This document shows, piece by piece, positions 18,494 to 27,235 of a stretch of DNA of 64,000 nt. The DNA is from G965220825 sp965220825 (GTDB taxonomy: Bacteria; Pseudomonadota; Alphaproteobacteria; UBA828): NCBI GenBank assembly GCA_965220825.1, contig OZ244839.1, positions 2,356,001 through 2,420,000 on the forward strand, given 5' to 3'. The notes under the pieces are model-generated. The model searched no databases. It saw nothing but the letters and a program-made list of their open reading frames with translations, and was not told where the DNA came from. Numbering within the stretch: position 1 is the stretch's first letter; every line of letters begins with the position of its first letter. Made by a program: the position numbers and the translations under genes.

Positions 18494-19746
18494 CGGAGCC
18501 GGACCTTGATCCCGGGCCCGATCTCCGGAAAGCGGGTCGCGGCGACCTGCTCGCCGTCGGCGAGCGCGCCGGTCACGACCACCTCGTTGCCGACGCGGGC
18601 GAGCAGCACGACCGTGCGTTCCTCGAGCCGCCCGTCCACCACGGCGTAGACCCTGTCTCCACCGACGAGCGCGGTCTCCGGAAGGCGTGCGGCGCCGCGA
18701 TAGACGCGGTCGGGGATGCGCACCTCGACGAAGGCGCCGGGGCGGATCGGCGAGTCCGCGCCCGCATCCGCGATGGGGGCGTAGACGGTGACCCCGCCGC
18801 TCGCGGCCTCGAACGCGCCGCCGACGCGTGCCACGCGACCGCGATAGACGAAATCCCTCTCGCCCGCGCGCCAGACCACCTCCACCGGCCGCCCGGCGAG
18901 CCCGCCGGGCGCGGAGACGAGGCGCCCATACTCCGCATCGCTGAGGTAGAACCGGGCCTCGAGGCGGCCGAGCTCGTCCAGCCGGACCACCCTGTCATTG
19001 ACGCCGAGCCGCTTGCCGAGCGCCGCGGAGACGCCTGTGAGATAGCCGTCGAAGGGCGCTGTGAGCCGGGTGTTTTCGAGGTCCCGCTCGGCACGGCGGA
19101 GTGCGACGGCGCTGCGCTCCACCGCCGCCTTCAGGCGCGCCATGCGGGCCTCATAGACGATGGCCCGCTGCTCCGCCCGCACCACCGCCTGCGCCCGGTC
19201 GGCGCGGAGCGCTAGCGCATCGTCCAGGTTCTTGCGGGATGCGATGCCGCGCTCCAGAAGCTCTTCGCGGCGCGCCACCTCGCGGTCGGCGATGGCGAGC
19301 CGGTTGCGCTCCTCCACCAGCACCGCCCGCTCGGCCGCGCTCTCCGCCTCGGTCTCGGCGAGCATGCCGCGGGCTTCGGCGAGGTGGGCGCCGGCCTCCT
19401 GAACCCGCGCCTCATAGTCGAACGGATCGATCGCCACCAGCAGGTCGCCGGTGCGGACCGTGCCGCCGTCCACGAGATCGGGCCCGATCTCCACCACCTG
19501 GCCGGCGACGAGTGCGCGCATCTCGGCGGAGCGCCGGGCGACGATCTCGCCATAGGTCGCGATCTCCGGCTGGATGTCGGCGATGCGGACGGCGGCGGCG
19601 GCGATGATCCGCTCGCGTTCGGCCGGCACGGCCTGCTCGAGCCGGGGCTTGGTCGCCTGCAGATAGCCCGCCGCCAGCACGCCGCCGCCCACGGCGAGCA
19701 GCGGCAGCAGGACCTTGAGCGCGGTGCGCCCGCGGTGGCGCGCCAT
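18490..19746 (-). CDS. RND efflux periplasmic adaptor (membrane fusion protein)
   Basis: This 418-aa protein has an N-terminal membrane anchor or uncleaved signal (TALKVLLPLLAVGGGVLAAGYL). It also has a split biotinyl-lipoyl domain (VAGQVVEIGPDLVDGGTVRTG and LLVAIDPFDYEARVQEA). A long coiled-coil hairpin follows at about 120-215, rich in A, E and R. Then comes a beta-barrel domain with LTAPFDGYLTGVSAALGKRL. It bridges the inner-membrane pump to an outer-membrane channel. It is the first gene of the leftward efflux operon, overlapping the permease by 4 bp. The start ATG at 19744-19746 lies 81 bp from the divergent argE. Confidence 0.92.
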   Translation of the reverse strand: MARHRGRTALKVLLPLLAVGGGVLAAGYLQATKPRLEQAVPAERERIIAAAAVRIADIQPEIATYGEIVARRSAEMRALVAGQVVEIGPDLVDGGTVRTGDLLVAIDPFDYEARVQEAGAHLAEARGMLAETEAESAAERAVLVEERNRLAIADREVARREELLERGIASRKNLDDALALRADRAQAVVRAEQRAIVYEARMARLKAAVERSAVALRRAERDLENTRLTAPFDGYLTGVSAALGKRLGVNDRVVRLDELGRLEARFYLSDAEYGRLVSAPGGLAGRPVEVVWRAGERDFVYRGRVARVGGAFEAASGGVTVYAPIADAGADSPIRPGAFVEVRIPDRVYRGAARLPETALVGGDRVYAVVDGRLEERTVVLLARVGNEVVVTGALADGEQVAATRFPEIGPGIKVRLR

Positions 19747-19827
19747 GGCCTAGCCCGCCCGCTTGTGCCGGTAGGGGCGCGCGGCCACAATCGCCGGCCC
19801 CGGCTTCCCGGAACGATTGCAAGGCCC

Positions 19828-20997
19828 ATGCCCGGAACGCGCTATACCCCGGTCGAAATGATCGAACGGCTCGTCGCCTTCGACACGACGAGCCATGACT
19901 CGAACCTCGCCCTCATCCATTTCGTGCGCGACTATCTGGCATCCCACGGGGTGGCCGCCACCCTGATCCACGACGAAAGCGGTGACAAGGCCAATCTCTA
20001 TGCCACCGTCGGCCCGGCGGACGTGCCGGGCATCGCGCTTTCGGGCCACACCGACGTGGTGCCGGTGGAAGGCCAGCCCTGGGATACCGACCCTTTCCGC
20101 CTTACGCGCAAGGGAGACCGCCTCTACGGCCGCGGCACCGCCGACATGAAGAGCTTCAGCGCCGTCGCTCTCGCGCTGGTGCCGGACTTCACCGCCCGCC
20201 CGCTGCGTACCCCGATCCATTTCGCGCTCTCCTTCGACGAGGAGGTGGGCTGCCTCGGCGCGCCGCTCATGATCGCGAAGCTCGGCCGCGAACTCCCCGT
20301 CAAGCCGCGGATCTGCATCGTGGGCGAGCCCACGGAAATGGCGGTGGTGAACGCCCATAAGGGAGTCTATGGCTTCCACACCCGAGTTCGCGGCCTGGAG
20401 GCCCATTCCAGCGCCACCCACCGGGGGGTGAACGCCGTCCAGCATGCCGCGGCGCTGATCCACTTCCTTGCCGGGCTCGCCGACGAGATGGCGAGCCGCG
20501 CCGAGCCCGACAGCGGCTTCGACCCGCCCTACACCACCGTTCATGTGGGGACCGTCAGCGGCGGCACCGCACATAATATCGTTCCGCTGGATTGCGGCTT
20601 CGACTGGGAATACCGCCTCATGCCGGGGGCGGACGCGGACGAGATCCGCCTGCGTTTCGAGCGCTTCGCGAACGAGACCGTGCTCCCGCGCATGCATGAC
20701 GTGGACCCCGGTACGCGGATCGAGACGGAGACGCGCTTCCATGTGCCGGGCCTGGTGCCCGAGCCCGGCTCGCCGGCGGAGGAGCTCGTCATGGCGCTCG
20801 CGCGGACCAACCGCACCGAGGTCGTGGCCTACGGGACGGAGGCGGGGCAGTTCCAGGAAGCCGGCATCCCGACGGTGATCTGCGGCCCCGGCAGTATCCG
20901 GCAGGCCCACAAGCCGAACGAATATATCGCACTCGACCAGGTCCGGGCCTGCGAGGCCTTTTTGCGCCGCCTGCTGGACGAGGTCTGCGCGGCCTGA
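19828..20997 (+). CDS. argE: Acetylornithine deacetylase ArgE (M20 family)
   Basis: This 389-aa M20 zinc metallohydrolase removes acetyl from N2-acetylornithine in the linear arginine pathway. Metal and catalytic residues are visible as H74 and D76 in SGHTDVVP, D106 in GTADMK and E138-E139 in DEEVG. GEPTEM and the dimerisation region with AHSSATHRGVNAV follow. The length and the TPVEMIERLVAFDTTSHDSN opening match proteobacterial ArgE. argD and argF lie 0.7 kb away on the other strand, which supports arginine biosynthesis over other M20 functions. Confidence 0.9.
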   Translation: MPGTRYTPVEMIERLVAFDTTSHDSNLALIHFVRDYLASHGVAATLIHDESGDKANLYATVGPADVPGIALSGHTDVVPVEGQPWDTDPFRLTRKGDRLYGRGTADMKSFSAVALALVPDFTARPLRTPIHFALSFDEEVGCLGAPLMIAKLGRELPVKPRICIVGEPTEMAVVNAHKGVYGFHTRVRGLEAHSSATHRGVNAVQHAAALIHFLAGLADEMASRAEPDSGFDPPYTTVHVGTVSGGTAHNIVPLDCGFDWEYRLMPGADADEIRLRFERFANETVLPRMHDVDPGTRIETETRFHVPGLVPEPGSPAEELVMALARTNRTEVVAYGTEAGQFQEAGIPTVICGPGSIRQAHKPNEYIALDQVRACEAFLRRLLDEVCAA

Positions 20998-21008
20998 GGC
21001 GGGCGCGC

Positions 21009-21635
21009 CTACGCACCGCCCTGCAGCCAGGCCCCGAGATAGCGCCGGATGCTCTGCTCCTGATAGCTGTCATAGTCCGCGAGCAGCGCGTCCGCGGCCT
21101 CCCGGTAGAGGCGTTCGCGCTCGTCCAGCGTCAGGCCCTCGGGCAGGGTGCGCGTACGCCGCACCGCCGCCGATGCATGGCCGCGGAGGGCGCCGGATTC
21201 GTCCACGATCTCGATAACCGCGGATAGCCGCAGCTCGAGCCGCTCCGCCTGCTCCGCGGTGAACAGCCCCTCGAGCCCCGCATCGGTCTCCAAGGGAATG
21301 ACGACGGCCGAAGCCTCGCGCAGGACGAGCCTGAGCGTGCCGGCGCGGCCCGCGGCCCGGAGCCTCTCCGCCGCCCAGGCATCGAGCGCGGCACCCAGGG
21401 GCACGGGCGCGGGGCGGCTCTCGGGAAGGGACGCCGCGGGCGCCGTGGGCGCCGTGGGCTTCACGATCTCGATATGCGCGAGATCGAAGACGAGAGGCGG
21501 CTTGTCGGAGAAGGGGAAGCGCTCCGGCACGAACACGGGCGGCTTGGAGGAGGGCTGGCAGGCGGCGAGCGCACCGGCCAGCAGCGCGGCGAGAGCAAGC
21601 CCGGCGGCACGGCGGTACAGCCCGCGGAGGCGCAC
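21009..21635 (-). CDS. Putative lipoprotein of unknown function
   Basis: I do not recognise a family. The protein is about 208 aa from a GTG at 21633-21635. It has a lipoprotein signal peptide (RRAAGLALAALLAGALAAC) with lipobox LAAC, followed by a Pro-rich linker. The folded part from about residue 50 contains a charged helical C-terminus with LTLDERERLYREAADALLADYDS. An in-frame GTG about 33 nt upstream is an alternative start. The gene follows argF by 38 bp on the same strand and may be read through from the argD-argF operon. The sequence resembles small envelope lipoproteins seen only in alphaproteobacteria, but that is an impression. Confidence 0.65.
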   Translation of the reverse strand: MRLRGLYRRAAGLALAALLAGALAACQPSSKPPVFVPERFPFSDKPPLVFDLAHIEIVKPTAPTAPAASLPESRPAPVPLGAALDAWAAERLRAAGRAGTLRLVLREASAVVIPLETDAGLEGLFTAEQAERLELRLSAVIEIVDESGALRGHASAAVRRTRTLPEGLTLDERERLYREAADALLADYDSYQEQSIRRYLGAWLQGGA

Positions 21636-21673
21636 ACCGAACCGGTGCGGGCCGGCGCCCGGGGGCACGGCGC

Positions 21674-22576
21674 TCAGGCTCCCGCGAGGCACCACAGCAG
21701 TACCGCTTTTTGGGCGGGGACACGGTTGGCCGCCTCGTCCAGAACCACGGACCCGGGGCCGTCGAGCACCGCGTCCGTCACCTCCTCGCCGCGTTTCGCC
21801 GGCAGGCAATGCATGAAGAGGGCGTCGGGCGCGGCGAGGGCCATGAGGGCTTCGTCCACCCGGTATGGCTCGAAGGCGACGGTGCCCTTCTCCGGATCGT
21901 CATGGAGCGAGACCCAGCTGTCGGTGACCACGCAGTCGGCCCCTCTCGCGGCGGCGGCGGGATCCTCCCCCACCTCCACCGCGGCGCCTTGTGCGCGAGC
22001 GCGGTCGACCACCGCCGGGTCGGGCCGGTGGGCCGCCGGGCAGGCGAGGCGCAGGCGAAAGCCGAAGGGCGCGGCCATCTGCACCCAGGTCGCGGCCACA
22101 TTGTTGCCGTCGCCGAGCCAGGCCACGGTGCGCCCGGCGATGGAGCCGCGATGCTCGATATAGGTCATCACGTCTGCCACGAGCTGGCAGGGGTGGCAGT
22201 GGTCGGTAAGGGCGTTGACCACCGGCACGGTCGCCGCCCCGGCGAGCGCCAGCAGCGTCTCATGGGCGCGGGCACGGAGCGCGATGGCATCCACATAGCG
22301 GGAGAGCACGCGGGCGGTATCCTCCACGCTTTCGCCGCGGCCGAGCTGCAGCTCGCTCCAGGAGAGGGCGATGGTCCGGCCGCCGAGCTCCGCCATGGCG
22401 ACGTCGAACGAGACCCGGGTGCGGGTGGAGGCACGCTCGAAGATGGCGGCGAGGGTCTTTCCTTCCAGCGGGCGGTCGGCCTGTGGCCCCTTGAGCGCCG
22501 CCGCGTGCGAGACGATGCCGCGGAGCGCCGCCGGATCCAGCGCCTCGATATCGAGGAAGTGCCGCGGCGCGCTCAC
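21674..22576 (-). CDS. argF: Ornithine carbamoyltransferase
   Basis: This 300-aa enzyme makes citrulline from ornithine and carbamoyl phosphate. The carbamoyl-phosphate motif STRTR is at 50-54, HPCQ at 128-131, the ornithine-binding DSWVSL in the C-terminal domain, and HCLPAKRG near residue 262. It starts with GTG at 22574-22576, overlapping the argD stop codon by 4 bp (GTGA), so the two are translationally coupled. argD followed by argF is the standard alphaproteobacterial order. The usual third gene of that order (hslO, Hsp33) is replaced here by a lipoprotein gene. Confidence 0.95.
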   Translation of the reverse strand: MSAPRHFLDIEALDPAALRGIVSHAAALKGPQADRPLEGKTLAAIFERASTRTRVSFDVAMAELGGRTIALSWSELQLGRGESVEDTARVLSRYVDAIALRARAHETLLALAGAATVPVVNALTDHCHPCQLVADVMTYIEHRGSIAGRTVAWLGDGNNVAATWVQMAAPFGFRLRLACPAAHRPDPAVVDRARAQGAAVEVGEDPAAAARGADCVVTDSWVSLHDDPEKGTVAFEPYRVDEALMALAAPDALFMHCLPAKRGEEVTDAVLDGPGSVVLDEAANRVPAQKAVLLWCLAGA

Positions 22577-23742
22577 GAACCCACCGTCTCGGCGGCGCGT
22601 TCCAGGGCATGGCAGGCCTCGTCCACCTCCGCCTCGCCGATGGTGAGCGGGGGCAGCAGGCGAAGGATGTTGCCGTCCGCCGGCAGTGCGAGCAGGTGGT
22701 TCTCCCGCAGCGCGGCGAGGAGTTCCATATTCGGCACGGCGCATTCGAGGCCCAGCATGAGGCCGCGGCCCCGCACGCCGGTGAAGACGCGCCCATTGCC
22801 GACGAGGCCCGCGAGCCGCCGCTGGAGCTGCGCGCCGGTCTCGCGGACGCGTGCGAGGAAGCCGTCTTCGAGGATCACGTCCAGCACGGCGTTGCCGACC
22901 TCGCAGGCCAGCGGGTTGCCGCCGAAGGTGGTGCCGTGGCTGCCGGGGACCATGGCGGCCGCCACCGCCTCCCGCGCGAGGCAGGCGCCGATGGGGAAGC
23001 CGTTGCCGAGCGCCTTGGCGAGGGCCATGACGTCCGGCTGGACGCCGGCCCACTCATGGGCGAAGAGGCGGCCCGTGCGCCCGATGCCGCACTGCACCTC
23101 GTCGAAGATAAGCACCAGGCCGGCTTCGTCCGCCAGCGCGCGGAGCCCCTGGAGGAAGGCGTCTTCGGCGACATTGATGCCGCCCTCGCCCTGGACCGGC
23201 TCCACCAGGATGGCCGCGGTCTCCGGCCCGACGGCGGCCCGGGCCGCGGCGAGATCGTTGAGCTCCACCTGGTCGAAGGCGTCCACCGCGGGCTCGAAGC
23301 CCTTGAGGTGCTTGGCCTGGCCGCCCGCCGCGATGGTGGCGAGGGTGCGCCCGTGGAAGGCGCTGCGGAAGGTGACGGTGCGGTAGCGCTCCGGCGCGCC
23401 GCGGCTTGTCTGGTAGATGCGGGCGAGCTTGAGGGCGGCCTCCACGGCCTCGGCGCCCGAATTGCAGAACAGCACGCGGTCCGCGAAGCTCGCGGCGGTG
23501 AGCCGCTCCGCCAGGCGCGCCTGGGGGCCGATCTCATAGAGGTTGGAGACATGCCAGAGCCTGCCGGCCTGGCGCTCCAGCGCCTCGACCGTGCGGGGAT
23601 GGGCATGGCCCAGGCTGGTGACGCCGATGCCGCACCCGAAATCGAGATAGCGCGCACCGCCGGCCTCATGAAGATAGGGCCCTTCGCCCCGCACGAACTC
23701 GAGCCCGAACCGGGCGTAATTCGCCATGAGCGACGTGGACAT
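22573..23742 (-). CDS. argD: Acetylornithine/succinyldiaminopimelate aminotransferase
   Basis: This 389-aa class III PLP aminotransferase shows YLDFGCGIGVTSLGHAHP, FCNSGAEAVEAALKLAR, the cofactor aspartate in IFDEVQCGIGRTG (D214) and the Schiff-base lysine K243 in ALAKALGNGFPIGA. It converts N-acetylglutamate semialdehyde to N-acetylornithine and may also act in lysine synthesis. The ATG at 23740-23742 is preceded by GGAGGG at good spacing; another ATG lies 15 nt inside. It heads the argD-argF operon. Confidence 0.94.
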   Translation of the reverse strand: MSTSLMANYARFGLEFVRGEGPYLHEAGGARYLDFGCGIGVTSLGHAHPRTVEALERQAGRLWHVSNLYEIGPQARLAERLTAASFADRVLFCNSGAEAVEAALKLARIYQTSRGAPERYRTVTFRSAFHGRTLATIAAGGQAKHLKGFEPAVDAFDQVELNDLAAARAAVGPETAAILVEPVQGEGGINVAEDAFLQGLRALADEAGLVLIFDEVQCGIGRTGRLFAHEWAGVQPDVMALAKALGNGFPIGACLAREAVAAAMVPGSHGTTFGGNPLACEVGNAVLDVILEDGFLARVRETGAQLQRRLAGLVGNGRVFTGVRGRGLMLGLECAVPNMELLAALRENHLLALPADGNILRLLPPLTIGEAEVDEACHALERAAETVGS

Positions 23743-23862
23743 GGCGGTCCCTCCAATCGATGCGGCAGACCTGGAATATCGTGTCGCACGCGGCACGAGT
23801 CAACGCGGGGTGGGCGGAGGGGGAGCGGGCCTGCTCGGGCGAGGGGCAGCGGACCTGTTTTA

Positions 23863-23935
23863 GGTGCGCGGGTCTCCAGGCCCGCATGCTTTTGTTTTTC
23901 GAGGAGAAAAATGCGGGCCTGGAGACCCACGCACC
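23863..23935. repeat. 73-bp inverted repeat, solo copy C
   Basis: The arms GGTGCGCGGGTCTCCAGG and CCTGGAGACCCACGCACC (one change in the right arm) surround a T-rich then A-rich loop. Unlike copies A and B it is not flanked by IS ends. It sits between argD and the 3' end of the cas operon and could fold into a strong RNA hairpin in either direction, possibly ending transcription of csb2. The rest of the 23743-23999 gap shows no gene. Confidence 0.85.
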
Positions 23936-23999
23936 ATGGAACGGCGACGGGACCCGATGCGGAACCGCCCGCCAACTCGCTCGGACCCGCGAGAGAATG

Positions 24000-26174
24000 T
24001 CAGTCGGCGTTGGCGAACAGGCCGCCACCCTTGTGCGCCGTGCGGCCGAGCAGAAGCGGCCCGGCCTGGGCTGTTGCAAAGGCGATCCGAAACCGGCCGG
24101 AGAGTCCGCCGCGCGGGCCGCGTATAACCGCAAGAATGGTCACGGCCTGTGGCACCGGCCAGCCGATACGATGGAGTTCGGCCAGGACATCGGCCCTCAA
24201 CGCCTCTTCGTCCGTAAGGCGGCGGCGATGGCGGGTGACGCAGTAGTCGGTGACGCTCTGCCACACCTGCGCTGCGGCAAAGAGCGGATCGGTATCCGCG
24301 TCGGGCACCGCAGGCTCAAGGGCCAGACGGCCGGCTTCGCCTGCGCGGAGGTCGTCCATGCCTTCCAGGGCACGCTCCACGTCACGATGCGATCGGCTGA
24401 TCTCGCGCCACGAAACGCCGGAACGCTGCAGCCGGTTCGGCGCGATGTAGAGAATGCGCCGACGCGGCAGGTCGGCAACGACCGCGATATGGCGATGCTG
24501 GCCTCCGCCGGCCGGACGGCCGTTCTCGTCGTGGCCGCTGACATAGGCCGGAAGGGGCGCGCTGCGTGCCAAGCTCGCCTGCACCCGCGCCATCATCGCG
24601 CGGCGCGCGGCACGGGCAACGAGACCGGCCTCCGCCGCATCGGCGAGTCCTTCTCTGATCTCGAAGGCCAGCGCGTCCGGCATCGGCTCGTGCGGCAGCA
24701 TGAGCCCGAGGCCGAGATAGCGGCCGTCGCCCAGCAAAAGCGGGCCGTCAACCGGCTTGGCAAAGGTGACCGCCACGTGCCACAGCCGGTCTTTTGTGAA
24801 CCGCGTGCCGGCGGCGAAAGATTCCGCCCGTTTGCCGCGCACCTGGAACGGCTCCCGCTGCACGCGCACGCCAACCGGCGGAACACGGACACCCGCGTGA
24901 CGCAATGCCTGAACGACGGCCTCGGCGGCACCCGCCTCCTTGCGCGCGCGCCCCGCGCCGCCTGCCGCTTCGGCGCCAATGCGAGTAAAGTCGACGCGGC
25001 GGTGGGCAATCGGAAGAGCGAGCGGCGTTACGCTCCTGAACGCCCGCGCCGACCCGGTGAACCGTTCTGCCATCCGAGAATCGTCGGTCGATGTCAAACA
25101 CCCGAACCAAACCTCCCCGGTTTCGGGATCCCGGGGTTCCAGTCCCGAAAAGGCCCACTTCAAGTCGTCGACACGGATGGGACAATCCGGGGGAATCTCT
25201 ACGAGGATACGCCGAATCGAGGGGTCCGTATGCTGCGTTCCTATGGACGGCACGGGTATCAACTTGATGCGCTGCGCAAGATCGGCGCGCTTTGCCCCCC
25301 GCCCGATGATCAACCGCTCGAGTAATCGGGACTGTTCGGGCAAGGCCTGCTGGAGGCGGGTCGCTGCAGCGTCGCGCAGCCCCGCGACCAGAGGCCCCGT
25401 GGACGCGAGCGGGCGCGGGGCGAAGCCGCCCTTCATATCCCGCAGCTCAAAGTGCAGGCGGTGCGGCGGCATATCATATGCCACATGGCGGAAGGACGCC
25501 CTGGGAGGCTGGGTAAAAGACTGGCGGGACTTGCGACCTGCGCGTACGGTCTCCAGGCGCTTGCGCTTGCGCCGGTACTGCTCGACAAGGCTGTCGAACG
25601 TGCCGCGATGCGGCACCGCCGTCTCTCCACCCTTTCCTGGCAGACGTATGGCCCCTGGGTGGGTATCGAGAACGGCTTCCGCCTCATTCCGCCCCAGAAC
25701 CCGCCCGCTCCCCCACGCCATGTCGATGCCGCGTCCAAGCTGATACAGCCGCTCGGCAATAGCGCAGACACGCGCCGCTTCCTCCGATCCCGATTCGAAG
25801 TTCCAGACATAGAGAACGGACTCGCCAGAATCGAAGAAGCAGGGCTGCCACCGTTTAAGAACCCGGATTTCGCCGACGCGCGCCGGATCGGCGTCGACCG
25901 AGTCGAGGTCGTTGTTCGGGACGTACAACTTGACCGGCCGGCCGCGTCGAACGGCCGGAGCGGCGATTCTCGGCGGATCGAGCGATTCCAGCCACCTCAG
26001 CGCGCGCCCATCCTCCTCCGGAATCCCGGCGCCGTCGGCGGCGGCTGCAACGAACGCCTGGAACAGGCGGCTCGGCGACGGCGGCCAACCGTTCTCACCC
26101 TCGAAGCCGTCGTCCCGGCCGTGATAACGGCCTTCCTGGAATCGAACGGCGATCAGAAGCGACCGGGACATCAT
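24000..26174 (-). CDS. csb2: Type I-G CRISPR-associated protein Csb2 (Cas5-Cas6 fusion, GSU0054 family)
   Basis: This 724-aa protein is the Cas5/Cas6-like subunit of type I-G (formerly I-U) Cascade. The N-terminus (SLLIAVRFQEGRYHGR, then WPPSPSRLFQAFVAAA) is the typical opening. The C-terminus ends in a glycine-rich RAMP-type loop (GPLLLGRTAHKGGGLF) with a histidine (H714) that is a candidate catalytic residue for repeat cleavage. In the family the N-terminal part is Cas5-like and the C-terminal part Cas6-like. It starts at the ATG at 26172-26174, overlapping the csb1 stop by 4 bp (ATGA), and is the last gene of the leftward cas operon. Confidence 0.92.
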   Translation of the reverse strand: MMSRSLLIAVRFQEGRYHGRDDGFEGENGWPPSPSRLFQAFVAAAADGAGIPEEDGRALRWLESLDPPRIAAPAVRRGRPVKLYVPNNDLDSVDADPARVGEIRVLKRWQPCFFDSGESVLYVWNFESGSEEAARVCAIAERLYQLGRGIDMAWGSGRVLGRNEAEAVLDTHPGAIRLPGKGGETAVPHRGTFDSLVEQYRRKRKRLETVRAGRKSRQSFTQPPRASFRHVAYDMPPHRLHFELRDMKGGFAPRPLASTGPLVAGLRDAAATRLQQALPEQSRLLERLIIGRGAKRADLAQRIKLIPVPSIGTQHTDPSIRRILVEIPPDCPIRVDDLKWAFSGLEPRDPETGEVWFGCLTSTDDSRMAERFTGSARAFRSVTPLALPIAHRRVDFTRIGAEAAGGAGRARKEAGAAEAVVQALRHAGVRVPPVGVRVQREPFQVRGKRAESFAAGTRFTKDRLWHVAVTFAKPVDGPLLLGDGRYLGLGLMLPHEPMPDALAFEIREGLADAAEAGLVARAARRAMMARVQASLARSAPLPAYVSGHDENGRPAGGGQHRHIAVVADLPRRRILYIAPNRLQRSGVSWREISRSHRDVERALEGMDDLRAGEAGRLALEPAVPDADTDPLFAAAQVWQSVTDYCVTRHRRRLTDEEALRADVLAELHRIGWPVPQAVTILAVIRGPRGGLSGRFRIAFATAQAGPLLLGRTAHKGGGLFANAD

Positions 26175-27235
26175 TGTTCCCTGGTTTTCGCCTTCGTGTC
26201 GGCACTGGCCAGGCTCTTGTCGAAGGTCACGCGCTCGCTTGCGCCCACACCAAATGCGCCCGCCGCGCCGCGCGCATAGCGGAGTGCGGCATCTTCGTTC
26301 AGTCCGACAGGGGCCCGCTCGCCGCTTCGCGCCACCGCGTGCCACGCCCCCTTCTCGTCCGGGTCGAGCGTGAGCAAACAGCCCGCGCGGAGAAATCCGT
26401 CCATCGGCGCGGTGGCGGCAACGAGGGCCAGCCCCAATATGTAACGCCGCAGTGCCGACCCGTTCTGTCCGTCAAGACGGCGCAAGGCGATGAGATTGAC
26501 AGTAACATCGCGACGTATCGGTCCGCGCGCGACGATTCCGCCGTGAGTCCTGACCGCAGGAACGTGGACGAAGCCGCGCTTGGCGAGCGGGCTCTTGGGG
26601 TCGCCTTGCTGCTTCTCCTTGTCCGTCTCCGAAAAGACTTCAAGCGCCGCATAGTCGAGCGGCGGGTTGTATTGCGCCGAACGCGTCAGGACATCGACAT
26701 TTTCCGCCCGGATCGTGGACTGCACGAGGCGGGGCAGCTTCGCCTGCGTATCGCGGGAATCCCAGACGCCGAAGACCAGCGAGGTCGGTGCGAGCTTCGC
26801 CAGCGGCGCCGCATCTCCGCGGTCGAGAAAGGCCTCGAATGCCGCACGGGATCTGTCCTTCAACGCCGTCGAGCGGATCACAGCGTCGCCGAGTCGATGA
26901 CCGGCTTTCAGAATCGACACGGACTGTTCGTTGCCGTAAGCGATATCGATCTGCGGGACGAGGCCGGCCCGGGGATTCTCCTGCTCGCCGGGCGCTGCCG
27001 AGAGGAACACGGGCTCCATACGGTTGGCCTGGGATCCGACGCTGTCCATCAGTGCGATCTTCGTTCCATCGGAGAGCTCGTCGATGTTGTAGCCGACATC
27101 CGCGTATGTCGGCGGAAAAACCACCGACCCGCGGCCCTCGACGGGCATCAAGGGTTGCCGGAGGTGCAGGGCGACAGGCCCATCCCGATCATCGGCGAGG
27201 GCGTCTATCTCGGTACCAGAAAGTAACTCCGTCAT
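26171..27235 (-). CDS. csb1: Type I-G Cas7 backbone protein Csb1 (GSU0053 family)
   Basis: This 354-aa protein is the Cas7 subunit that polymerises along the crRNA in the type I-G effector. The family hallmark SQANRMEP is at residues 68-75, followed by the downstream motif LVFGVWDSR and the basic region FVHVPAVRTHGGIVARGPIRRDVTVNL. It starts at 27233-27235 with a 4-bp overlap to csb3 and ends overlapping csb2 by 4 bp, consistent with coupled translation and fixed stoichiometry. Confidence 0.94.
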   Translation of the reverse strand: MTELLSGTEIDALADDRDGPVALHLRQPLMPVEGRGSVVFPPTYADVGYNIDELSDGTKIALMDSVGSQANRMEPVFLSAAPGEQENPRAGLVPQIDIAYGNEQSVSILKAGHRLGDAVIRSTALKDRSRAAFEAFLDRGDAAPLAKLAPTSLVFGVWDSRDTQAKLPRLVQSTIRAENVDVLTRSAQYNPPLDYAALEVFSETDKEKQQGDPKSPLAKRGFVHVPAVRTHGGIVARGPIRRDVTVNLIALRRLDGQNGSALRRYILGLALVAATAPMDGFLRAGCLLTLDPDEKGAWHAVARSGERAPVGLNEDAALRYARGAAGAFGVGASERVTFDKSLASADTKAKTREQ

